Shown piece after piece: positions 8,340-16,861 of a stretch of DNA of 64,000 bases. Positions within the stretch are counted from its first letter, which is position 1; each line of letters begins with the position of its first letter. A program made the translations under genes and the position numbers. This DNA comes from Stentor roeselii (taxonomy: Eukaryota; Ciliophora; Heterotrichea; Heterotrichida; Stentoridae), in the NCBI GenBank assembly GCA_006503475.1, contig RSEH01000075.1, positions 62,001-126,000 of the forward strand, in the 5' to 3' direction. The notes below the pieces were generated by a model that saw nothing but the letters and a program-made list of their open reading frames with translations, was not told the DNA's origin and did no database searches.

Positions 8340-11300
8340 ATGATTAACTTTCTTCAGATCATACTCATCTCCCTATCAACTAGATCATGTGAATCAGTAT
8401 CAATAATCACTCCAACTAAAATTCCAAAAACATCTTCACCTCCCACAGGACGAATCCTTCCAATCCTCTCCTATTCCGAGTCAAACGATTTTTTGATTCT
8501 ATTCGGAGGATTATCAAGTTCAGATTACGAAAACGACTTATGGACTTTTTCATTATCCTCTCAAACCTGGTCATGCCTTTACTCATTGTCTCAGTTCTCC
8601 CCATGTAAGTGCTAATCAGACCCTCGTTCATCAGGAGGGGGTTTCAAATCAAGGTTCTCCCCAAATTTTTATATCTTTGGAGGAGCGTCTGAGGACGGAA
8701 TCCTTAACGACTTCTGGAAATTCAATTTAAATACACAGAAATGGGCGAAAATCTCTACAAAAAATAGTCCAAGTCCTCGAAGACTCTTTGCTTTTTGTAA
8801 TTTTGATGACGGGGTAAATGAATATTTTGCAATTTATGGAGGAATGACTATTGATGAGGTCAGTGACGAGCTTTTTATGTGATTTTTAATCAGACTTAAT
8901 ATTACTTCTGAAACTTGGGAGGTTTTTAAACCTTTAAAAATGTTCCCTCCAGCATTTTTAGGCGGAAATTTAGGATTTTTTGATAAATTTCTTTATCTAG
9001 CAGGAGGAGATAACAATATTAACAGCTTGACTAGACAAGGGCGCTTTTTTCGCTTTGATCTGGATTCAAAGGAATGGTTTGAAGTTTCATCAGACTACTC
9101 ATATTCTCCAAGAGTTTCTGCTCAAAGTTACATATTTGAGAATTACTTTTACATCTTTTATGGTCTTGATGTGAATAGTGTCAGTTTGATTTCAACTGTT
9201 TCTAGAGTTAACTTGAATGACTCGGAGTTTCGTTGGGAGAATATTTCAACTCAAGCAGGGTCAAGTTTGTATTACTTTGCATTAGCGGGCTGTTTTGAAA
9301 ATGTTTATATTTTTGGAGGGTTTGTTTCTGAAAAAGAATCATGCACTAATCAATTGACTGTTTTTAATATTTCAGATAATACGACGGAAATTGTTATAGG
9401 AACGTTTAATGTTCCTAATTCAAGGCAGTTTCATTCGATGGAACTTGTTAGTGGAGAGTTTTTTGTTTTTGGGGGAAAAGATCAAGATACTTATTTTAAT
9501 GATATGTGGAAGTTTAGTCCTATTTATGAGAAATGGACTCCTATTAATACTCTTGGGGATATACCTTCAGCTAGATTTGCATGTGCCTCTGATTCTGAAG
9601 GAGATGCTTATATTATATGGGGCGGTGAAGATAAAGTTGGACTAAGAAATGACCTTTACAACTTCAACGCACTTACAAACACATGGCAAGTTTTAAACCC
9701 ATCAAGTATCGAAGTTCCAAACCCAGCAAAAGGAGCATGTTTAGTTGTGTCAATTCCAATAATTTACATATACGGTGGAAAGACAAGCAGTGGTTTTTCA
9801 AACGAACTCTGGAAATTTGACCTATGGACAAACAAGTTCATTAAAATTTCATCAACTGGTATTCCCACAGCATACTGTACCTGTTCTCTATACAACAGTT
9901 TATTTTATGTGATATTCGGCAGTACTGAGAATTCATCTCCTCAGCACCAGATCCAAAAGTACAACTTTACAAGTAATTCTTGGCTTGACCACGGTAATAT
10001 CGCAAATAACACCTTCGCTTCAATTCAAGGCATTCAGATTTTCTTCAACGAGTCAGTAATGAAGATGGGAGGTCAACTATGGGACTTACATCTAGACAAT
10101 CGAATCTTAGCTTTTGTTTATCAAGGCTCTAGTGAAATAATGCATTTAAAGAACATTAAAGAGAATTTATACAGATCGGCTTATGTTTATTATAATTATT
10201 CTGTTTATGTCTTCGGAGGAGGTGAAGCGATTGGGTCGAACTTGTTATTAGGCTACTCTCACAACCGTCTTTTCAAGTACCCAATGGACGAAGTGGTGAA
10301 TGGCACAAAATACACTGTTTTATGCTCAGAAGGAACTTTTAATATTTCAGACACTTGCAAAGTTTGTGAAGTAGGACATTATTCTGAGAATAATGATAAT
10401 AAAACTTGTGAACCTTGCTCACCTGGTAGTTATAATTCAAGGACTGGAAGTACTTCGCCTCGACAGTGCTACCCTTGTGCTGATGGGTTCTACAATAATG
10501 AAACAGGACAGAAAAATTGTCTTGAATGCCCAGCAGGGTATGTCTGTCCTCCAGGGTCTATTGAGCCTTATGAAGACTACAGAGATAGTTCAGATAAATA
10601 TATACAGCCCCCAATTTATTCAGTACCTTCTTTCAAAGCAGAATCTTTTGACTTTCAAATATCCTTGGGACTAATTTGTGGAATTTTGTTGTTGTTTGCT
10701 GCTTTTTTTAGCAGGACTCGTCCGATTCTGAGAAAACTTGACTTTTACACTAATATTCATAATTTCATCTTGGATGAAAAAATGTATATCATTGCGAATT
10801 ATTTTGGAGGCTTTTGTAGTGGAGTTTTTATGATACTTGCTTGGTTAGTTATCGGAAACAGTATTATGAGTTATCAACATGCAAATATTCTTGAAACTAA
10901 ATCACTTATCCCTAAAGTGGTTCTAGATAATGAAGTTAATGAATATATAGCTGACAAAATTTCAATCAATGTCTTTTTACTGAATTATGGAGATGAATGC
11001 AATATGACTTTTATCAAAGCATTTCTTTATTATTCACAAGGCGATATGAAAAATGATACATTTAAAGATGAATATGGATCATGTGTAATAAAATACACCT
11101 GCGAAAAATGCATTCTTTCAATGGGAAGTTATATTTCTATAAATTCAACTGAAAAATCATGTTACACTTCCGGAATAACAGTAAACGTCACAAGTTCCTC
11201 TTCAATTCCCAACAAGATTTCAAGTACCATAACAGAACTGACTTCAGACCCGAATCATGTCTTTATCGGTTCAGACGCTTCAACATTTTACTTCACTTTG

Positions 11301-11726
11301 ATTCCTTCTTTATTCGAGTCTGAATCTGACGAATGGGAGAGTAAACTAACAGGTTATCACGTGTCAAGTCAAGACAACCCATCCCCAGGGTCTCAGTTGA
11401 TAAGTCGTGAGCTTTCAACAGCTTCTTTATTCAAATTAAACATCAAGCTGATGCTGAGCTCTTCCGGTCTTTTCACTTATCGTTCAATCAAACAAACCCC
11501 CTTATTCATCATCTCAAGTCTCCTCGGAAGCGTCTTCGGAATAATGCGAGCACTGGGTTACGGTATGAAAGCAAGTGAAAAATACCTAAAAGCCATAAAC
11601 ACCCATTTAAAAAACCTGAAAAAATTAAAAAAAATCAGCGAAAAACGCGAAAGCTTCAAAAAAGTCTTCGAGTCTAAAGAGTTGTCATTCGACATTTCCA
11701 CTAAATCAAATAACCACCTGATTTAA
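8340..11726 (+). CDS. Kelch-repeat, Cys-rich membrane protein (3 exons)
   Basis: Spliced model of 1118 aa: exons 8340-8604, 8620-8878 and 8894-11726, joined by two 15-nt introns that restore one reading frame. A signal peptide (MINFLQIILISLSTRSC) is followed by ~600 residues of kelch repeats, seen as repeated GG pairs with spaced Tyr and Trp (ILFGGLSSSDYENDLWTF, FYIFGGASEDGILNDFWKF, FVFGGKDQDTYFNDMWKF, IYGGKTSSGFSNELWKF). Near 650-740 comes a Cys-rich EGF/TNFR-like block (CKVCEVGHYSENN, CEPCSPGSYNSRTGS, CYPCADGFYNNETG, CLECPAGYVCPPGS). Hydrophobic helices lie near 762-780, 807-830 and 1042-1065. Such kelch/Cys-rich membrane proteins occur in ciliates; the ligand is unknown. The next gene starts 24 bp downstream. 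Confidence 0.88.
8605..8619 (+). other. 15-nt intron 1 of the kelch gene
   Basis: Sequence gtaagtgctaatcag. It sits in phase 1; reading through would give an in-frame TAA. Removal joins ...FSP-Y-PRSSGGG... and continues the kelch domain. Confidence 0.95.
8879..8893 (+). other. 15-nt intron 2 of the kelch gene
   Basis: Sequence gtgatttttaatcag, phase 2. Reading through would hit TGA directly. Removal joins ...SDELFI-LNITSETWEVF, a normal kelch blade. The 5' site is GTG, not GTA. Confidence 0.93.
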
Positions 11727-11750
11727 ATATTCATAAACTGCGTATAATTC

Positions 11751-12845
11751 ATGCAATTCGAAACTGAACTCCTGCCAGGATTCACTCTTTTCCTCTTCCA
11801 AGCCCGGCTAGATCTCTCAGTGAGTTCCTTAGGATCAATGAGTCCTCAAGTCCACCTGGTCCATTCAAACTTTCTTCTTAAAAGCAAAGTCGCTCATGAC
11901 ATGGACCGGCTGCCAGTCTGGCAAGAAACTTTCAACTTCGAAAGATCAGAAGACGACGTCGAACTCATCGTTTTTCACAAGCCTCTTCTTTTAAAAGACG
12001 TTGAAATCGGAAGGTGTCGGCTGAAACTTCTTGAAACTTCAGGATGGTTCGAGTTAATTCGCGAGGGAAAAAAAGTTGGAGCGGTCAGACTTGCGATTAG
12101 AGAGGATAAGGACTGTAGGATTGAAACTTGGCATAATACTAGTGAATCTCTTGACTTACGTGATGAGTTCATCAGAAAAATCAATGAACTTGAACTGGAA
12201 AAGGAAGAAGCGCTTTTTTTTAAGAGGAAGTTTAAGGAAAAACTTGAACATGTTAAGGAAAAGAAAAGGAGAAGTAGTGGAAATTTGGTTTCTACTGGAG
12301 ATTTCACTGAATATACTGGAGTTGATTCTGCTGAAGGGTACCCTGAGGAGAGTCTTTTGAAGATACAGTGCCAGGTTAATAATCTTCAGATTGCAACGAG
12401 AGAGTTGAAGAAGAAAAAAGAAATGATTGATAGGAAAATTGAAGAAAGTCATAAGGAAAGAATAAAAATCGCGGAAGAGTGGAAAGATGTTAGAAGGAGA
12501 AAAGAAATGGTTTTGGAGTTTAAGAAGAAAATTGATGGTGAAAGGGTTAAGGTTAAGAATGAACAGTTGAGGATTAATAGCAATGCTTTTGTTGAAAATT
12601 TTTCTTGTGAAAGGAAAAATGATAGGGATCAGTTTAGAGTTGTTCAATTCAGTAATCGTATCAATGGAGTACTTAGTCCTGTTACTTTTAGTAGAAATCG
12701 ACTTGGTACTCCTTTTGCTTGCTCGAGTATTGATGATTTGCAGGAAAAAGTAGAGGTTAATAAAATACCGATGACTGTTGAAAAATCTAGACCGCCTTTG
12801 CATCCACTTTCTGGAAATTCTTCGAGATTAATAAGCTTTGAGTAG
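11751..12845 (+). CDS. C2-like domain plus coiled-coil protein
   Basis: 364 aa, ATG at 11751. Residues ~8-125 have a C2-like β-sandwich pattern: FTLFLFQARLDL, a WQETFNFE strand pair and VELIVFHKPLLLKDVEIGRCRLKLLE, ending in GAVRLAIRED. From ~150 to 295 the protein is a charged coiled coil (ELELEKEEALFFKRKFKEKL, RELKKKKEMIDRKIEESHK). The tail is disordered. C2 plus coiled coil is common in ciliary and basal-body proteins, but I see no specific family. Calcium-binding Asp residues of the C2 loops are not evident. Confidence 0.72.
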   Translation: MQFETELLPGFTLFLFQARLDLSVSSLGSMSPQVHLVHSNFLLKSKVAHDMDRLPVWQETFNFERSEDDVELIVFHKPLLLKDVEIGRCRLKLLETSGWFELIREGKKVGAVRLAIREDKDCRIETWHNTSESLDLRDEFIRKINELELEKEEALFFKRKFKEKLEHVKEKKRRSSGNLVSTGDFTEYTGVDSAEGYPEESLLKIQCQVNNLQIATRELKKKKEMIDRKIEESHKERIKIAEEWKDVRRRKEMVLEFKKKIDGERVKVKNEQLRINSNAFVENFSCERKNDRDQFRVVQFSNRINGVLSPVTFSRNRLGTPFACSSIDDLQEKVEVNKIPMTVEKSRPPLHPLSGNSSRLISFE

Positions 12846-12857
12846 AGTAATTGTATT

Positions 12858-12966
12858 TAGTGTTCTAATATATTTAAAAATAATCCGTTTAAATGAAGAC
12901 TATTGAACTAATATATGTAAATATAATCCGTTTAAATTAAGACTAGTGTTCTAAAATATTTAAAAT
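12858..12966 (+). repeat. Imperfect ~44-bp tandem repeat between convergent genes
   Basis: Copies at 12858-12901 and 12902-12944 share TAATCCGTTTAAAT(G/T)AAGACT. A partial third copy at 12945-12966 repeats AGTGTTCTAA(T/A)ATATTTAAAA from the start of copy 1. It fills the short spacer between the C2/coiled-coil gene and the convergent hypothetical gene. Confidence 0.75.
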
Positions 12967-12970
12967 CTCA

Positions 12971-13969
12971 TTATTCTGAATTCCTGAGTTTATCTGTAAT
13001 CTTTTTAAGTATAAAAAGAGAAGACTCAGTTCCAAGCAAACTCTTATGTTGTGTCTTAAACTCTTTAAAAATAGATTCCTTGCTATCCCGTGCCTTATCC
13101 TGTGGCCTACTCTGCCAAAAATTACCAAATTCTTTCTCTAACTCACGATTTAATCCATTTCCACAACGATTCTCCTTATTCAAACTTCTCCCTTTCCCAT
13201 GACTTTCTTTTTTTCCAGTAAAATTAAATTTAGCAGTAGTCTTATTAAGTCCATTCTTCACTTCATTTTTACTTTTATATTCAGGCAAAACAATCGTAAA
13301 AAAGTAAAACTTTCTAGAATAAACAAAAGTTTCCCTAATAAATTCATAAAGTTCTACAAGAGTCTCAAGCCCTTCTGGTTTAATCATGCAAAACCAGCTT
13401 AAAGCCTTTTTCAAATTTTCCTGAGAAGCTTTTTTAGACCTGATCATTCTAGGAATCATTCCAAGTTTCTTCAAACAGTCATCTTTTGAAATCACTTCCC
13501 TAAAAGAATTCCAAATATTTACCTGCAAAAAGCTGAGAATTGGATTTTCTAAACTATTTTCCCAGATTCCTGAGAAAATCAAAAGAAAGCTGAAAAGAAG
13601 ATAGTCAGTGTTTTGGTTTCGAAGACTCTCATCAAATGTATGAAGCCGTGATTGGAGTGATTTCAAGCAGGTCTTGTAAGAAGATGGAATACTTGAGTCT
13701 AGTCTTGCTCCTGAAGGCTTTTGGGTTATTTGCACCTTTGATCGTCGATTTGAAGAAATCACTGAACTTGGTCGGGTGTTTTCGAAAGACTTTGAAAGAA
13801 AAGTACTGATGTTGTCAGGAGTTTCTTTTGTGAAAGACTTTTGGAGAATATCAGAATCAAAAGATTTTTGAAAGGATTTAGAAAGTTCTTTTCCGACGTA
13901 GGTACTGATTAGCTTTGATTTCACATTGGAAGTCAGGTATTCTTGACGTGTAAATATTGAACTGGCCAT
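12971..13969 (-). CDS. Hypothetical protein
   Basis: 332 aa, ATG at 13967-13969. Not recognised. The N-terminal ~100 residues are Ser-rich and probably disordered. A more hydrophobic, folded-looking middle (residues ~100-235: DYLLFSFLLIFSGIWENSLE, NIWNSFREVISKDDCLKKLG, EGLETLVELYEFIRETF) reads as an α-helical domain. The last ~95 residues are Lys/Asn/Ser-rich. No signal peptide or clear membrane span. It converges on the C2/coiled-coil gene with a repeat-filled spacer. Confidence 0.75.
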   Translation of the reverse strand: MASSIFTRQEYLTSNVKSKLISTYVGKELSKSFQKSFDSDILQKSFTKETPDNISTFLSKSFENTRPSSVISSNRRSKVQITQKPSGARLDSSIPSSYKTCLKSLQSRLHTFDESLRNQNTDYLLFSFLLIFSGIWENSLENPILSFLQVNIWNSFREVISKDDCLKKLGMIPRMIRSKKASQENLKKALSWFCMIKPEGLETLVELYEFIRETFVYSRKFYFFTIVLPEYKSKNEVKNGLNKTTAKFNFTGKKESHGKGRSLNKENRCGNGLNRELEKEFGNFWQSRPQDKARDSKESIFKEFKTQHKSLLGTESSLFILKKITDKLRNSE

Positions 13970-14355
13970 TTATTGTCTAACGAATGTGGATTTGAATTAC
14001 AGGATGAAGAAATGGAAACTTAGAAATGTCGGGTTTGAGTTATGAATAAAAATGAATTGTTTTCTTGAGGAAGAAAAAAAATATTTTTTTGCATGAATAG
14101 TTTCATTGAGACAAGGTATAATATTTGTTTTTGATTAAGTGCTTTTCAAGGATAAAACATGATTTTAAAGCCTAAATTAGTTCGTTGAACAAAACTTAAA
14201 GATTTGTTTTTGATTAATTGTCTCTTTAATGATAAAACATGATTTAAAAGCCTAAAATTCAAGCACTCATCAATAACTTCAATATTTACGATAAATTTCC
14301 AAATCAAACAACAATTCCAGAAGTTATCTCCTCTCATTTATCTGAATAGATTAAG
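13970..14355. repeat. Spacer with a 55-bp direct repeat
   Basis: The 386-bp spacer between two minus-strand genes holds no recognised gene. Segment 14123-14177 recurs at 14202-14256, 79 bp away; both begin ATTTGTTTTTGATTAA and end with GATAAAACATGATTT, two or three A, then GCCTAAA. A 63-codon minus-strand frame crosses the repeat and is not treated as a gene. Confidence 0.75.
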
Positions 14356-15804
14356 TTATTTTAAAGTATTATTTCTCCCTGCGATAAACTTCTTAAGTGC
14401 AGGTGTATGCCTAGTGATATCATCAATGCTAATCTTCAATTTTTTCTTTTCAGGTGCTTGACTATCAGCAAGCCAAGAGCTTCTCAAGGCTTCTTCAGGT
14501 GAGATCCTCTGATCAGGACTCCATTTCAAACAAGCATCAACAAGTTCAACAAGTCCATTTTCAGCTCCTTTTAAAACCGACTTCAAATTCCTCTTCCCTC
14601 CAGGTCTTCTAGTTTCAACCTTCAACTTTCCCGCACCATCAAAAAACAAATGCGATCGATGTCCTTTCAAAAGATCAGCCGAAGGCTGTCCAAGTAATTC
14701 AAACATTCTACAAACCAGTTCCTTTTCATTTTCCGCTGGAAACAAGGGTATTCCAGTATAAAGTTCGACTAAAATACACCCAAAGCTCCAGATATCAATT
14801 GAAGTCGAGTAGTTCCTGACTCCTAAAACAATTTCAGGAGCTCTATAAAACCTGCTTTGAATATAAGAATAAATTTGGTTATTTTCAAAGCAGGAAGAGC
14901 CGAAATCAATGATTTTAACAGAAGAGAAACTTGAGTCATTGACGAGAATGTTTTCTGGTTTCATGTCGCAATGAATGATTTTCAGCTGGTTGAGAGAAGA
15001 AAGGCCTTCGAGTATCTGTGACGTGAATTTTTTTATTAAGGGCATGGACAAGCCTCTGAACAGGTTTCGCTTGATCAAGTCGTAAAGGTTTATCCCTAGG
15101 ACCTCGAAGACCAGGACAATATGAGACCGAAATGTGAAAGATGTGTCAAATTTTATTAAAAAATCATGAAAAACCAAATCTCTCAGATGCATCAAAATCG
15201 AAATTTCAGTCTCGGCTTGTTGTAAGAAACGTTCGTTGTTTTTTATGATTTTCAAGGCTTTCATCTGTTTTTCTTGGTGGTCAAAGGCTTTTATCACTGT
15301 TCCAAATGCGCCTTTTCCGAGGATTTCATGTAATTCGTAACGATAGAGAAAATCGTCGCCTTGGATTGGTTTGTAGTCGCCTTTATCGTCGTCGAAGTCT
15401 TGACGGAAGGTTTTCGTGGATCTGTTAAAAAAATATATCGGGTCGAAAAAGGTGAGCTCGTCTTTTGACCACTCGGGAAGGTCAGGAAAAGCTGATAAGA
15501 CTTGAGCTGCTGTCACTGGAAACTCTAATGTGCTTGATTTTAATAGAGTTTTTATTGGGACTCTTTTTACTGCTGCTTTGGTTGACTCTGAGGATTTTAG
15601 CTGTTTTGCTTTTTCTAATATGTGGATTGTTGCTCTTGGTGTTGTACTTAGGACTAAGGGTTTTATTCGTTTTAGATTGGGTTGGATTGAACTGGCGGCG
15701 ATGCTTGGAGACATGTTACTCAGTGCTTTTGGATTAAGTTTAACAGTAGTAGACTGAATAGGAACTTCTGAAAGTGGCTTACTGAAGAAAGTCTTAGAAT
15801 CCAT
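14356..15804 (-). CDS. Class II DYRK-family protein kinase
   Basis: 482 aa, ATG at 15802-15804. A ~110-residue N-terminal extension leads into a DYRK-homology box (DDDKGDYKPIQGDDFLYRYE) next to the kinase domain (~156-455). Glycine loop LGKGAFGTV, catalytic lysine MKALKIIK, catalytic loop HCDMKPENIL, metal site DFGSSCFE, and activation loop YSYIQSRFYRAPE with the Tyr-x-Tyr that DYRKs autophosphorylate replaced by Y-I-Q. Cys in place of Arg in the HRD motif is normal for DYRK. These kinases phosphorylate Ser/Thr and act in cell growth and cytoskeleton control. The start lies 97 bp from the divergent FHA gene. Confidence 0.93.
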   Translation of the reverse strand: MDSKTFFSKPLSEVPIQSTTVKLNPKALSNMSPSIAASSIQPNLKRIKPLVLSTTPRATIHILEKAKQLKSSESTKAAVKRVPIKTLLKSSTLEFPVTAAQVLSAFPDLPEWSKDELTFFDPIYFFNRSTKTFRQDFDDDKGDYKPIQGDDFLYRYELHEILGKGAFGTVIKAFDHQEKQMKALKIIKNNERFLQQAETEISILMHLRDLVFHDFLIKFDTSFTFRSHIVLVFEVLGINLYDLIKRNLFRGLSMPLIKKFTSQILEGLSSLNQLKIIHCDMKPENILVNDSSFSSVKIIDFGSSCFENNQIYSYIQSRFYRAPEIVLGVRNYSTSIDIWSFGCILVELYTGIPLFPAENEKELVCRMFELLGQPSADLLKGHRSHLFFDGAGKLKVETRRPGGKRNLKSVLKGAENGLVELVDACLKWSPDQRISPEEALRSSWLADSQAPEKKKLKISIDDITRHTPALKKFIAGRNNTLK

Positions 15805-15901
15805 ATATTTATAATTAATAACTTACCCAACGACTACTATTTTTCGTTTATTGAAACTCTACAAAAAGAACTCTATAAAAGTTGATTTAATTATATTCAT
15901 A

Positions 15902-16861
15902 ATGGGAAACTCTCATGAAATAAGAGTAAATTCTAAATAGGTCTGCTGCCATCGAGGAATCTGCACGCCTCAATACGAGATCACTTTCCAAGAATACGAA
16001 AGCAGGTCCCGAGCGACTCCTTCACCAACCCTAAAGCAAGAGTTTTTGAAATCCTTGATAGTCGATTCAGACTCTCCACTTTCCGCAGTCGATTTAAACA
16101 GACTAGAAAAACTCGAACAACTTTCACAAACAAAAGGAAAATTGAAGATAACAGTGATAACCTCATCGACTATCAAGGCAGGGACCGAGTACATCTTATC
16201 GCCGATGGGTTATCCGAGCAGTAAAAGACAGACAAATGATGGTTTTTGTTATTTTGGCGCTAAGAAAAATTTTTACGCATCTGGAAGGAAAAGTATTGTG
16301 AATGACATCATTTTTCCTTTGGACTCAAGTGTTGTGGAAAAACATCGAGGACAGCATTTTTGTATTTATTTTGATATTGGTCGAGAAGGGTATTTGATTA
16401 AAGACTTCTCGTTGGGATTTGGGACTTTTTTCAAGTTAGATGATTTGATTATTGTCAAAAATAACTTCTTGTTGTTTATGGGAGAACATTATTTTTTGTT
16501 TAATCTTGTTGGAGATATTTGCCCTACTCTTAAAGTTAAGGTTTTTGGACCACGGGGGGATGAATCGTATTTTGAATTCATGCCGGATGAGTTTTGTGAA
16601 AGTTGTGTCAAGATTGGAAGGGGATCGTTTTGTGATATTACTATTGAGGATAGTCTTGCTTCTAAGGTTCAGTGTTGTGTTACCTTTAATCAGGGATGGG
16701 TACTTGTTGATGGTGATGGCTCAAGACCTAGCACAAACGGTGTCTGGATCTATATAAACGAGCCATTAGAAATAACTAACAAGATGATATTTAAATCAAA
16801 CCACACAATTTTCCAAGCATCCCTGTTAAACAAGTCTAACGAAGACCTAATTACTAAATAG
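15902..16861 (+). CDS. FHA-domain protein with N-myristoylation signal (2 exons)
   Basis: 314 aa after joining exon 15902-15925 and exon 15941-16861 over a 15-nt intron. The start MGNSHEIRVCCHRG has Gly-2, Ser-5-like context and two cysteines, which fits N-myristoylation plus palmitoylation. FHA-like β-sandwich motifs occur in two stretches: a half with GRKSIVNDIIFPLDSSVVEKHRG (Gly-Arg, Asn-Asp and Ser-x-x-His pattern) and a C-terminal FHA (KIGRGSFCDITIEDSLASKVQC...NGVWI). FHA domains bind phosphothreonine. Its last eight bases overlap the end of the convergent MCM2 gene. Confidence 0.85.
15926..15940 (+). other. 15-nt intron of the FHA gene
   Basis: Sequence gtaaattctaaatag, phase 0. If retained it would end the frame at its own last codon, TAG. 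Splicing adds MGNSHEIR to the long frame that begins at 15941. Confidence 0.93.

Noticed and set aside
8340-8940. Kelch gene as two or three separate genes or a broken gene
   Set aside because: Two 15-nt introns join the pieces into one frame with continuous kelch blades.
12156-12803. 215-codon minus-strand frame
   Set aside because: Mirror of the coiled-coil coding strand; Phe/Asn/Ile-rich, typical of antisense to Lys/Glu-rich heptads.
14146-14337. 63-codon minus-strand frame with ATG
   Set aside because: It runs through the 55-bp direct repeat and has no recognisable content.
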